The notes under the pieces are model-generated. The model made no database searches and was not told the origin of the DNA. It saw only the letters and a list, made by a program, of their open reading frames with translations. A stretch of 64,000 nucleotides of DNA from the NCBI GenBank assembly GCA_903926565.1, contig CAIYJU010000076.1, forward strand, positions 1 to 64,000. Direction: 5' to 3'. Origin of the DNA: an uncultured Bacteroidales bacterium (GTDB taxonomy: Bacteria > Bacteroidota > Bacteroidia > Bacteroidales > FEN-979). Below, one piece after another: positions 45,160 to 55,700 of the stretch (the first letter of the stretch is position 1; every line of letters begins with the position of its first letter). Made by a program: the position numbers and the translations under genes.

Positions 45160-48100
45160 ATGAAAAGGAAATTATCTATTTTAGTACTGCTGCTTTTTGC
45201 AACACTGATCTCTCAAGCGGCCACATGGCATGTTGATCCTTTGGGAACTGATGACTTATCGCATGGTACCGGCACCGGCATCAATGCATTCAAAACGATT
45301 CAATATGCAATCGATTTTGCCAGCGTGGTGAACGGAGATGTCATAAACGTGGCTTCCGGCACCTATGTTGAGTCAAATATTCTGGTCCATAAAAGCTTAA
45401 CTATCCGCGGTGTTGGTGCAACCCGGGATGCGGTTGTGATTGTTCCGACAGGTACAGATGCAAACGTTGACAATGCTTTCGGCAGTGGTGCCCTCAACGG
45501 GTTCATCATCAAGGCACAATCGGTCACGATCAGGAAGCTGACAATAAACGGAAATCCTGCCGCTATCCCCGGAATCTTCAATTTCCGTGCGGGTATTGTC
45601 ACCCTGGATGCCAGCCAGCCTGGCGGTGGTGTATGGAACAACCTACATGTGGACAATGTTGTCATCAAAAATACCTGGAGAAGGGGTATTTCCGTTTTCC
45701 CGAGGACGGTTGCAGGAACTGTAATTGAAAGATCGAGCATAGAAAACGTTGCCTTCAACCAGGGCATGTACCTTGCCGGACACAGCCTTGTTTTGAATAA
45801 TACGGTAAAACATTGCTTCCAGGGAATTGTTCTGAATCCTGATGCAACAACACCCACCGGTCTTTTTAAAATAAATGGCAACACTGTTACCGAGATCGGA
45901 AACTTTCCGGGTTGCTTCTCATATCCGAACGGTCAGCCACGTGCTATTCAATTCGATCCGGTTGACCCTACATTCAGGGCAATTGAGATTAAAAATAACG
46001 TAGTAAACGACAATGGATCTGTTGGCCTTATTGGCACTGTTGGCATCTATACCCGCAGAGCCAATTCAATTTCAACCGTGGAAAGCAATACCATCACCCT
46101 TTCTTCAGGTGCATCTTTGGCGTCAGGAACACAATCGGTCGGATTGCTTTTGGGTTGGTCTTATGCAAGAGCATTTACTGCGAAATTAAACTATGTGACC
46201 ACAACCGCTTCCGGAATAGGTATCATGCTGGTTGATGTTGGAACTGCTGACATGCCGATGGTCCTTGAAGGCAACGTGCTGAACAGTTCAGGCAGCACAC
46301 ATGGCGCAACCGGTGACGGAACAGGTATCTATATTGCAAACCAATACCTGTTCAATGCAACAGATAAAGCAGAAGCTTTTGTTAAGATACAGAACTACAA
46401 CAGAATAAGAGGCTTTGCAAGAGGAATCGATGTTGAAAAAATCGTCACCTCGACATTGCCACTGACAGTCATCGTGCATAACAACTTAATATTTGGAAAT
46501 ACTCTCGGATTTGATGCGTCAACGCTTACTGCACCGGTAGATGCCACGAATAACTGGTGGGGAGATTGCACAGGCCCGAATCATGCAACCAACCCAGGCG
46601 GGCTTGGTAATGCTGTTACAAATAATGTCTCCTTCATGCCATGGTGGTGTAACCCGGGAATGACTACAACCGGACCGTTTCTCACTCCAGGTATGTTGAT
46701 TAGAAATACAAGTACAGGTGCAGAATATACATCTGCCCAGCTTGCAGATGCATTCACTGCTGCTGCAAGCGGTCAAACACTTTACGTTGCTCCGGGTTTG
46801 GTAAATGCTGCTTCCTATAATTATCCGGGAAAAACAGTTTATATGGTTGGTACTGGTATACCAGGACAATCCATCATTGACGGACCATTCACGGTCGATG
46901 CCGGAAATTTATTCGTTCTCAACGGAATGAGATTCATCAACTCGGTAAATAACCCTACCATCCTTGTCAATGGTGGGATCCTTACCCTCCGTAACAGCAT
47001 TGTTCACGGAACTACAGGTGGCGTGCAGGCTTGCCTTGAAGTCACAGGTGGCTCTGTGGATGCAGGAACCCTGGTGGATAAAGGAAATAATCAATTTCTG
47101 GCAGCCTTGTTGGGTTCAGCGATTAACAATGTTCCCGAAATCGGGCTGAAGGCAATTGGCAATGATTGGGGGAGCCTGACCGGACCTACTGTTGCCTCCA
47201 ATCCCGCGGGTACTGGCGGTGCAATTATCGGCACTGGTCTTGATTCTGTATACTATGCGCCATTTATTGGTGGTCCCGTTACAACGATTGCTTCTGTTTT
47301 TGCCTGCGCGGGCGTCACAAGCGTTGATATTCCGGTTACTGCAACCAATTTCAACAATATAGGTAGCCTTGCGCTCACCTTCGGATTTACACCGGCCCAG
47401 TTGACAAATCCTCAGATCGTTTACACGAATCCTGCTTTTAGCCCATGGGGATCCTTTACTGTAACCACAGATCTCGGATTACTTGCAGCGGGAACCTTTA
47501 AAGTTTCTGGTTTTGCATTGCTTCCGGCTGACGGAGTCACCCTCGCAGGCGGATCAATCCTGTTCACCCTGAGATTTGATATCCTTCCGAATGCAGGAAC
47601 TAACAGCACTGCTGCGGTATTCTTTAATGAAAACCCACAGGGAACCGACTGTGAGTATGCCACCCCGGCTCCCTATATTACATTGGGAGATATGCCATAC
47701 AACGACTATTATATTAATGGTGGCGTTACTTTACACCAACTCCAGAGAATCAGTGGTGCGTTCACCTATTATAATGCAGCCAATGTTATCCTGACTGATG
47801 AAGATATTACTGTGAAATTATACAAATCAAGTGATGTCACACACTCAAACCTGCTTGGTACATGCATTACAAATGCATCCGGGTATTATGAATTCGAAGA
47901 TTACTGTTCGGGTGAAACGTATGACCTTGTAGCTACTTCAACCCACACGACAGACGGCAGTGTCAACACGACCGATGCTGCTCAGGTGAATTTCTGGCCG
48001 ATTTCACCAACTTCCATTGAGAAAGTCAGGTTCTATGCAGGTGATGTTGGAACAGTTACTTTGCCGCGCGATTGGTTTCTTTCCGCAACCGATGCCCAGA

Positions 48101-49026
48101 GAATTCAGCAGAATTTTGTCAATGGTGTTGCTTTTGACAGACCCTGGACTTTCTGGAAAGCAGGACAGTTTATTGCAGCCAATCCGGTTGTCCCTGCTGC
48201 AGCATTTCCAAGTGTGAGCCTGATTTCTGGTAGCGATGTTACAGCAAACATGTATGGCTTATGCACAGGTGACTTTAACCGCAGTTTCAATCCGTTATTA
48301 AAGAAATCAGCCAGCAAAAATCTGACCCTTATTTATGGCAGATCGATGCAGGTAAACATCAACCAGGAATTTGACCTGCCTATTCATGTGGTTCATGCCT
48401 GCAGCGTGGGAGCTGTCTCCCTTATCATTAATTTCCCATCTGATCTGGTTGAGGTGAAGGATGTCCGTATAAACAGCGTTCACGGTGAACTGGACTGGGC
48501 TGTTAATGGAAACGAATTGAGAATTGGCTGGAATTCAATTAACGCTGCCGACCTTGCAGCATTCGATGACCTCCTTACCCTCAGGCTCTTAACCAAAGAG
48601 ACTTTTGTAAAAGGCTCTTCAGTAAAACTAACGCTTGCAGCAGATCTGCTGAATGAACTTGCGAACGCCAGCTATGATGTTATTGGCGATGCAATTCTAA
48701 GCGTTGATGTTCTTGAAGCAACACCCAACGGAATCGGTGATCTGACCACAAATGGTACAATCGCTCTTTCTAACTATCCTAATCCATTTACAGCCAGGAC
48801 GACTATTTCTTATTCTCTTCCATTTAATGGGGATGTCACAATTGAAATCCGTAACTCATTCGGCGTAACAGTGGATATTCCTGTAAATGAAAAGCAGACA
48901 GCAGGCAACCATTCATTGGTTTTTGATGGATCCAGCCTTGCAGCCGGTGTTTATACTGCAACGATCAAATTGAATCAAAACTCAAATGTTGCTTCTGGTA
49001 CGATCAAACTTGTAATAACTAAGTAA
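45160..49026 (+). CDS. Beta-helix, cohesin-like and dockerin-like T9SS surface protein
   Basis: 1288 aa. Signal peptide 1-21 ('LFATLISQA'). Residues 22-500 form a right-handed beta-helix of the pectate-lyase/NosD type ('GTYVESNILVHKSLTIRGVG', 'NNWWGDCTGPN'), with a second, shorter helix-like part to about 700. Then come a cohesin-like domain (about 706-850, ending 'LGDMPYNDYYINGGV'), a CnaB-like segment ('ITVKLYKSSDV'), a dockerin-like stretch (about 915-1040, 'VNTTDAAQVNFW', 'LSATDAQRIQQNF', 'LCTGDFNRSF'), a second diverged cohesin-like domain (about 1055-1190), and the sorting tail 'LSNYPNPFTARTTISYSL'. No catalytic residues are recognised in the beta-helix. Confidence 0.87.
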   Translation: MKRKLSILVLLLFATLISQAATWHVDPLGTDDLSHGTGTGINAFKTIQYAIDFASVVNGDVINVASGTYVESNILVHKSLTIRGVGATRDAVVIVPTGTDANVDNAFGSGALNGFIIKAQSVTIRKLTINGNPAAIPGIFNFRAGIVTLDASQPGGGVWNNLHVDNVVIKNTWRRGISVFPRTVAGTVIERSSIENVAFNQGMYLAGHSLVLNNTVKHCFQGIVLNPDATTPTGLFKINGNTVTEIGNFPGCFSYPNGQPRAIQFDPVDPTFRAIEIKNNVVNDNGSVGLIGTVGIYTRRANSISTVESNTITLSSGASLASGTQSVGLLLGWSYARAFTAKLNYVTTTASGIGIMLVDVGTADMPMVLEGNVLNSSGSTHGATGDGTGIYIANQYLFNATDKAEAFVKIQNYNRIRGFARGIDVEKIVTSTLPLTVIVHNNLIFGNTLGFDASTLTAPVDATNNWWGDCTGPNHATNPGGLGNAVTNNVSFMPWWCNPGMTTTGPFLTPGMLIRNTSTGAEYTSAQLADAFTAAASGQTLYVAPGLVNAASYNYPGKTVYMVGTGIPGQSIIDGPFTVDAGNLFVLNGMRFINSVNNPTILVNGGILTLRNSIVHGTTGGVQACLEVTGGSVDAGTLVDKGNNQFLAALLGSAINNVPEIGLKAIGNDWGSLTGPTVASNPAGTGGAIIGTGLDSVYYAPFIGGPVTTIASVFACAGVTSVDIPVTATNFNNIGSLALTFGFTPAQLTNPQIVYTNPAFSPWGSFTVTTDLGLLAAGTFKVSGFALLPADGVTLAGGSILFTLRFDILPNAGTNSTAAVFFNENPQGTDCEYATPAPYITLGDMPYNDYYINGGVTLHQLQRISGAFTYYNAANVILTDEDITVKLYKSSDVTHSNLLGTCITNASGYYEFEDYCSGETYDLVATSTHTTDGSVNTTDAAQVNFWPISPTSIEKVRFYAGDVGTVTLPRDWFLSATDAQRIQQNFVNGVAFDRPWTFWKAGQFIAANPVVPAAAFPSVSLISGSDVTANMYGLCTGDFNRSFNPLLKKSASKNLTLIYGRSMQVNINQEFDLPIHVVHACSVGAVSLIINFPSDLVEVKDVRINSVHGELDWAVNGNELRIGWNSINAADLAAFDDLLTLRLLTKETFVKGSSVKLTLAADLLNELANASYDVIGDAILSVDVLEATPNGIGDLTTNGTIALSNYPNPFTARTTISYSLPFNGDVTIEIRNSFGVTVDIPVNEKQTAGNHSLVFDGSSLAAGVYTATIKLNQNSNVASGTIKLVITK

Positions 49027-49040
49027 TCGTCTATATGTTG

Positions 49041-49071
49041 AAGGGGAGTGCGGAAGTACTCCCCTTTTTTT
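49041..49071 (+). terminator. Terminator after the 1288-aa gene
   Basis: Stem AAGGGGAGT / ACTCCCCTT with an 8-nt loop, followed by a T-run. It lies inside the N-terminal part of the ORF-track entry 49035, which supports the later start at 49089 for the next gene. Confidence 0.8.
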
Positions 49072-49088
49072 ATGTAAGTTTATTGAGG

Positions 49089-50351
49089 ATGAACAGCATC
49101 ATGCAATTGAAAAAGGTACCCTGTATTTTTGTTTTACTTATTGCATTTTATTCAACAAGGCTCTTTGGTGCTGATGCTCCCATCACTTATGCACCGGTGC
49201 TCACTGTCATGGCTACCGGCCCGGTGGCCGTTCCTGTTACAGTAACTGGCTTTGCAGGTGTCGGATCAATGACCCTCTCCCTGGAATATGATCCATCCAT
49301 CATGTCTTATGTCAGCTTTATTAAAAACCCTGCATTCGGATCATCTTTCCTGGTCGGGAATAACCCGGGAGTTGGTGGCAAAATGATCATACTTATCCAA
49401 TGGTTTGGCACCCCGGTAACACTGGCCAGCGGGTCAACCATCTGTACCCTGAATTTTAATTATACTGCATCCAACAGCAATGGCACACTGCTTAAGTGGT
49501 TCGATAACGGCCCCTCCTGTCAGTATACTGATGCCAATACGGCCGTACTTAATGATATACCCGGAACTTATTTTTACCACAACGGGTCCGTTGCCCCGCC
49601 CCTGGTTGCGGTGTCGATTTCTCCTTCAGCAAATCCTGTATGTTCAGGTTCAACAGTTAATTTTGCGGCGACACCTGTAAACGGAGGAATAACACCTTCT
49701 TATCAATGGAAAATTAATGGAGTCAATGCAGGTACCAACAATCAGTATTTTAGCTTTATACCGGCAAACAACGATGTAGTTTCTTGTGTCCTGACCTCAA
49801 GTGCCTCATTTGTTTCCGGTAATCCGGCTGTCTCCAACCTGGTAGTCATGACAACCATTCCTTTGGTGGTTGCCAATTTCTCAGCAGATAATTTAACTCC
49901 GGCTAAAAATGATACAGTTTCTTTTACAGATATAAGCACCGGCGGAGTAACCTCATGGACCTGGAGTTTTGACAAACCCGGTTTCCTGTTCGTGGATGGA
50001 ACCACTAACCATTCACAAAACCCTCATGTTAAATTTTCGGATGGAGGGTATTGGTCAGTTACCCTTGAGACGAATAACAGCTGTTTCAGTCATTCATTGG
50101 TGAAATCCGGATATATCCTTGTCGGCCTTCCCGGCCTTTGGCTGGGAACCGCCTCCCCGGAATGGAGCAATGGTTCGAATTGGGATAATACGCTTGTTCC
50201 AGGCAGTGTTACCAGCGTCGTAATTCCTTCTTCTGCTGCAAACTGGCCGGTTTTTAACGGGGACCTGACCATTGGCATCCAATGCAGTCGCCTTACCCTC
50301 AACGGTACAACAAGCAGGATGACCATTACAGGAAATCTGATCATTCCATAA
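49089..50351 (+). CDS. Cohesin-like, Ig-like and PKD-domain secreted protein, apparently lacking a sorting tail
   Basis: About 420 aa from 'MNSIMQLKKVPCIFVLLIAFYS' (ATG 49101 is also possible). After the signal peptide come a cohesin-like domain (about 29-170: 'VPVTVTGFAGVGSMTLSLEY', 'FDNGPSCQYTDANTAVLND'), one Ig-like repeat of the type seen in the 1769-aa protein ('PVNGGITPSYQWKINGVNAG'), and a PKD domain ('DTVSFTDISTGGVTSWTWSF'). The final 70 residues ('WSNGSNWDNTLVPGSVTSVV') look like the opening of a repeat module normally followed by more strands. The protein stops at 'GNLIIP' with no T9SS tail, so it may be truncated. Confidence 0.83.
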   Translation: MNSIMQLKKVPCIFVLLIAFYSTRLFGADAPITYAPVLTVMATGPVAVPVTVTGFAGVGSMTLSLEYDPSIMSYVSFIKNPAFGSSFLVGNNPGVGGKMIILIQWFGTPVTLASGSTICTLNFNYTASNSNGTLLKWFDNGPSCQYTDANTAVLNDIPGTYFYHNGSVAPPLVAVSISPSANPVCSGSTVNFAATPVNGGITPSYQWKINGVNAGTNNQYFSFIPANNDVVSCVLTSSASFVSGNPAVSNLVVMTTIPLVVANFSADNLTPAKNDTVSFTDISTGGVTSWTWSFDKPGFLFVDGTTNHSQNPHVKFSDGGYWSVTLETNNSCFSHSLVKSGYILVGLPGLWLGTASPEWSNGSNWDNTLVPGSVTSVVIPSSAANWPVFNGDLTIGIQCSRLTLNGTTSRMTITGNLIIP

Positions 50352-50360
50352 TTATTGCTC

Positions 50361-52367
50361 ATGAAAAGGAACCAATTCCGGGTATTTCTCCGTACACTTT
50401 TCATGATTATTGTCTGCCTCTTTCTGTTGTCAGGGTTTTCTGTCACAGGGCAAAATGCGCCTGTCACCACACTGGCCACTGTCGGAAATGTTGTTCCCGG
50501 TCAGGTGGAGGTGCCAATTATGGTCACAGGTTTCAATAACATTGGCGCAATTTCCTTATCTTTTGATTATCAATATGCAGGCCTGCATTTCGTGCAGGGT
50601 GTTCCCAATGCCATGCTTGATGGGTTTGCCATTGGTGACCATGATCTCGGAAACGGCAAGCATCGTATCACCATGGGCTGGTTTGGTTCCGGGACATCAC
50701 TTGGCAACGGTGAAGTAATCATGATGGTTACGTTTACATTTCTGGGAGGGATCACCGCACTGGAATTTTACGACAACGGGCCCTCATGCGAGTATGCTGA
50801 TGCGAACTACAATGTTTTGAATGATCTTCCGCAAAGCACCTATTATATCGATGGTCTGGTATGCGGGAATATTCCTAATCCGGGTCTCATCACTGGTGAT
50901 CCTGCCGTATGCCGCGGACAAACAGGGGTAGGGTATGGGGTTGCTCCGGTGCCCAATGCAACAAGTTACCAATGGGTGCTGCCTGCCGGTGCAGCAATCG
51001 TAAGTGGCATTAACACGAATGCAATATCGGTTGATTTTTCCCCGACAGCCGTTTCCGGCAATATCACCGTTCATGGTGTGAATGGATGCGGAAACGGTTC
51101 TCCATCACAGCTTGCCGTTACAGTAAGCCCATTACCTGTTGCAAACGCCGGGACGGATGTTACAATTCCTTATGGTACAAGTACTACGCTCCATGCTGCT
51201 TCCGGTGGCACTGGTTCATTTAGTTACCATTGGTCGCCCGAATCGTTGCTTGTAAATCCGAACCTGCAGAATCCGCAAACTGTGAACCTGACAGTCACCT
51301 CTGTTTTTACACTGGCAGTAACCAACCTGGCAACGCTTTGCAATGATTCTGACGAGGTTGTGGTTACCATCTCAGGAGGGCCTCTCAATGCAAATCCGGT
51401 TTCGATTCCTGGCGCCATCTGCAGAGGCACATCAGCCCAGTTATTTGCAAATGCAGGAGGAGGCTCTGGAAATTATACATACACATGGAGTTGTACTCCG
51501 CCGGGAAGCCCTCCATGGAGTTCGAGCCAGCCAAGTCCGATGGTCTCCCCGGATTCATCAAAAGTATATCAGTTGTCACTTTTCGACGGTTTCAATACAA
51601 TCGTTCGTTCAACTTCGCTGACAGTTTACCAGTTGCCTTCAGCAACAATTTCCGGAGGAGATACCCTCTGCGGGACTGGCAATTCCACTGTTCTCACTGT
51701 TGGACTGACCGGTACGCCGCCGTGGACATTTTATTATTCAAATGGGATCAGCACATGGCTTGTATCCGCTCAATACACAACCCCGTATTCAATTGTTGCA
51801 ACCGAAGCAGGAAATTATACCATTTTAGCCATGACAGACGACAGATGTACTGGTACGACTGCCGGTTCTGCCATTGTCGGAGTTTTTCCGATACCTCCTG
51901 TACCAGTCATATCAGTTAACGGGACGGAGTTATTCTCCTCGGGCTGTTGCGGCAACCAGTGGTATAAAAACGGTATCATGATCCCGGGAGCGACTTCACA
52001 GGTTTACGAACCCCTGGTAACCGCGCATTATTTTGACATCGTTACTGTAAATGGGTGTAAATCTGATACATCAAATGAGATTTACTATTTCATGACAGGG
52101 GTTGGTAAATATGCCAAATCTGGTTTAAAGGTGGAACCGATCCCGGCAAGGGACTACCTTCATGTAAAATTATCAGGAATTGTACAACAGGTCTCGCAGA
52201 TAGATATATACTCCATCACCGGTCGACTTGAAGAAAGATTGTCATACCATCCACAGGTTTCCCCGGATGAACTTCTTGTCAACATTCAGCATCTTTCACC
52301 CGGGATGTACCTTCTTTCCGTTATTTCCGACACAGGAAAGACAGTATTGAAATTTATTGTACAATAA
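50361..52367 (+). CDS. Cohesin-like and multi-Ig T9SS surface protein
   Basis: 668 aa from the ATG at 50361 (the ORF-track start at 50355 is a TTG two codons earlier). Signal region to about residue 33. A cohesin-like domain follows (about 33-170: 'EVPIMVTGFNNIGAISLSFD', 'FYDNGPSCEYADANYNVLND'), then four or five Ig/PKD-like domains ('VCRGQTGVGYGVAPVPNATS', 'ANAGTDVTIPYGTSTTLHAA', 'AICRGTSAQLFANAGGGSGN'), and a C-terminal sorting-type domain ('VEPIPARDYLHVKLSG' to 'GMYLLSVISDTGKTVLKFIV'). It starts 10 bp after the preceding gene and is probably co-transcribed. Confidence 0.87.
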   Translation: MKRNQFRVFLRTLFMIIVCLFLLSGFSVTGQNAPVTTLATVGNVVPGQVEVPIMVTGFNNIGAISLSFDYQYAGLHFVQGVPNAMLDGFAIGDHDLGNGKHRITMGWFGSGTSLGNGEVIMMVTFTFLGGITALEFYDNGPSCEYADANYNVLNDLPQSTYYIDGLVCGNIPNPGLITGDPAVCRGQTGVGYGVAPVPNATSYQWVLPAGAAIVSGINTNAISVDFSPTAVSGNITVHGVNGCGNGSPSQLAVTVSPLPVANAGTDVTIPYGTSTTLHAASGGTGSFSYHWSPESLLVNPNLQNPQTVNLTVTSVFTLAVTNLATLCNDSDEVVVTISGGPLNANPVSIPGAICRGTSAQLFANAGGGSGNYTYTWSCTPPGSPPWSSSQPSPMVSPDSSKVYQLSLFDGFNTIVRSTSLTVYQLPSATISGGDTLCGTGNSTVLTVGLTGTPPWTFYYSNGISTWLVSAQYTTPYSIVATEAGNYTILAMTDDRCTGTTAGSAIVGVFPIPPVPVISVNGTELFSSGCCGNQWYKNGIMIPGATSQVYEPLVTAHYFDIVTVNGCKSDTSNEIYYFMTGVGKYAKSGLKVEPIPARDYLHVKLSGIVQQVSQIDIYSITGRLEERLSYHPQVSPDELLVNIQHLSPGMYLLSVISDTGKTVLKFIVQ

Positions 52368-52732
52368 TAAGGTAACCCTTATTGTTTTTCCCGGTTCCCA
52401 CGTCCATCCCGTGTTTACCTCACACTAACCATACCTTCAAACAGCGCTGTTAGTTACTTTACATCAGAGCTGGATCTGTTTATGATGCTGGAATTGTGTG
52501 TTAAGTTAATGGATAACAGTTAGGTTTTGTTTATTTCATTTCGAAAAATCCTATTTAAAGATTATTGGAAATTGTTAAAAAAAATTAATTATTTGGAATT
52601 GGTATAAATAAATATTAGGTTTGCAGACTTTTTTCATACTCTGAATGAGTTTGTGCTGACGGGTAAAAATGGTGTTTAGAAAAATGAGCAAAGGCAAATC
52701 GATTTTGTTTTACTTCCTTTAAATTAAAGAAC
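52368..52732. other. 365-bp intergenic region before the giant gene
   Basis: It contains a full-consensus promoter (52592-52623) and a leader of about 100 nt. No terminator with a convincing stem was found after the 50361 gene. The minus-strand ORF 52615..52845 overlaps promoter and signal peptide and is rejected. Confidence 0.6.
52592..52623 (+). promoter_or_regulatory. Full-consensus promoter of the giant repeat protein
   Basis: TTTG (52592-52595), 20-bp spacer, TAGGTTTG (52616-52623), matching both Bacteroidota boxes exactly; the ATG lies at 52733. Confidence 0.7.
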
Positions 52733-55700
52733 ATGCAACATATTTTATACAAACTGTACAAGACTGCGGGAGCGCTGATGTACGCATCATCAAGAATTTT
52801 ATCGATCATTGCCCTCGGTTTCTTTCTGGGTAACGGCAATTCCAATGCACAAACTACATTGGTTGGGTCAGAAAAGTTAAACCCGGGACAAAGCCGGTCG
52901 TTTGTTCAACCTGAAAAGGAGTTGGAACAGCGGGTCAGGGAAACACTCAAGACGAATGGAGAGACACTCAGGTTCATGGAGAACCTCGGGCAGATACCGA
53001 ATGCTGCCGTTCTCTATTATCTTGAAAGTAAAAATGGTTCGGTTTACATTGAGAAGAACAGGATCCGTTTTGTAGCTGTTGATGAGATTCTTGTCCCACA
53101 GTCTGCTGCATTGGATGAAACTGCTGATGCTTCATCCCGTAAAATGAAAAGTGAGATTAAGGGCACACATACCTTCACGCTTTACCTGGATGGAGCGAAT
53201 CCCGGTTCAATGTTGCAGCTGGGAGAATCATTCACGACAAAATATAACTATTTTCAGAGCGAAGACTCAAAAGGATGGTTTAAAGGAGTAAAAGCTGCAA
53301 AAGATTTGACAATAAAAGATATATATCAGGGTGTTGATCTGAGGTTATACAGCAACCAGGATGGTTCCCTTGAATTCGACTGGATTATGAAACCAGGGGC
53401 GGATTTCGGCCAGGTAAAAATGCATTTTGAAGGACAGGATGACCTTGATGTTGACAACCTTGGAAATCTGAAGGTAGGATTGCGTTTTACAGATATGAAC
53501 TTCAACATCCCTGAGTCCTACCAGGTTACAGAAAAAGGTAAAGTGTCGGTTACCCTTGCGTTTAATAAACTGAACGGCAATACGATCAATTTTGTTTCAC
53601 AATCAATAATTGACGCAAGATATCCGCTGGTTATTGACCCGGTGTTAAACTGGGGAACTTTTATGGATGGCAACCTTTCCAATTTCGACCAGTACCTCTT
53701 CGCCATCCAGATCAATCCCGCTGACGGAAACGTTTATTGTGCAGGAAGTTCAAACCAGAATATTCCAACAGGGGCGGCACCATACACTGCCAACGGTTAT
53801 CTGAACAGTGTAGCCGGATTTTCCAATAACTCCAACGGTGTACACGTTGCATGTCTTTATAGGGTGAATAGTTCTGGTACACAGCTTGTTGACCTTACGT
53901 TGTTCGGACCCGCCTCAGTAAGCGGAGTGACGAATGGATTATCTGCCTATGCGTTAAGCCTCTCGCCGACAAGGGTTTTTGTTGGCGGATTCACTGAGGT
54001 AAACATCCCTGCTGCTGGAACCCAGTTTGATAATACACGCAATGGTACAGATGGTTTTGTTGCAGTTTTCAGCCGCGACCTGGGAACCCTTGTTTATTCA
54101 ACATACCTGGGAAGTACAGGAAATGAGACCAGGGGTGTCACCTCCATCCGGGCGCTAGGAGATGACTCATTTGCAGTTGGACTCACTGCTGTGGCGGCTT
54201 TACCTGCAAGTTACATCAGCGCTGGCGTTGCAGATAACACCTTTGCAGGAAGTGAAATGTACATCGCGAAATTCAGCACACTGAATACACTGGCCTGGGG
54301 AACCTATGTTGGTGGAACCGGCAACGACGTGTTTAATGATATCGAAGTTCTTGCAGATGGCAGAGTTGCCTTTGCCGGATATGGAAATGCTGCGATTACG
54401 GAAGTAAACAGCGCAGCTGCCGCTTCTGCAGGAACCGACAATGATGGCATCATCGGAGTTTTGAACAGTTCAGGTACTGCTTTTAACTATCTTGATAAAA
54501 TTGGGGGTGACGCAGCAGACCAGATTCTCGATGTAGAAGTTGTAGGGAATACCTTGTTCTGGACAGGATCGGCAACAAGAGGGTCATCTGTGCCCAATGA
54601 ATTTCCTACGACTTCGGGCTCTTATGATACATCCTCCAATGGAGGAACTGATGTTGTTGTCGGATCAGTCAGTACTGCCGGAGGTGCCGGCAGTTATAAG
54701 GCTACTTTTTACGGCGGTGGCGGCAATGACATCGGAAGCTGCTTAAGGCTGGTAACCCAAACCGGGTGCGGAGGAGTATCAAACTCCTTTTTACTGGTTT
54801 TTGGAACATCCTATTCATCCGGAGCTCTGCTGCCAACACTTAACCTTAACAATGAAGCGTTCTATAATGCTACAAACAGGGGCGGAGCTGATATTTTCTT
54901 TGCAGGTTTCAGTGAAGATATGGCATCTTTAACCTATGCAACCCTGATTGGCGGAACAGGCGACGATTATCTTGGTGAAACAGGATCGCCACGCGGAGCC
55001 AACCACTTGTTTGTGAATGGTGCAAATATCTATTGCGGAACAACAACACACAGTGCAACACATTTCCCGACCATTGTTGCCGGGGGATTTGATCTTTCCA
55101 AATCAAACAGCACGAACGACTCACATATCCTTTTTGCAATTCAGTTTGCATCCATACTCACTTCTGATTATGGAGATGCACCTGCAAGTTATGGTTCACC
55201 GTCGCACACCCTCAGTTGTTCAACAATCAGGATCGGTGCCCTTCTCGACAGTGAACAGGCTCCAATCCCCACCACCCAGGCCAATGGCGATGACCTGAAC
55301 AATACTGATGATGAAGACGGGATCAGTACGCTTCCCATATTTTCTACCGGTGGACCGCAAAATATCAGTGTGACCGTCAACAACCTTTTGAATTCCACTG
55401 GGAGTTCTGCCAATCTGTATGGATGGATCGATCTCAACAGTGACGGACAGTTTTCAGGCAATGAATTCACTTCAGTTACCGTGGCGAATGGTTTTACCGG
55501 TTCAAAGACGCTTACATGGAGTGGTGTCACAGTGAGTGGCTCTCAAACAGCGCATTTTCTCAGAATCCGGCTGACCACCAACGTGCTGAACGACAATGCA
55601 GGTACAGCTTCAGTTGATGAGCGTTCCACCGCCGCTGCCTCAGACGGGGAAGTTGAAGATTACCTTACCGTTCTTGTACCTGCCGTTCCAACGTGGACCT

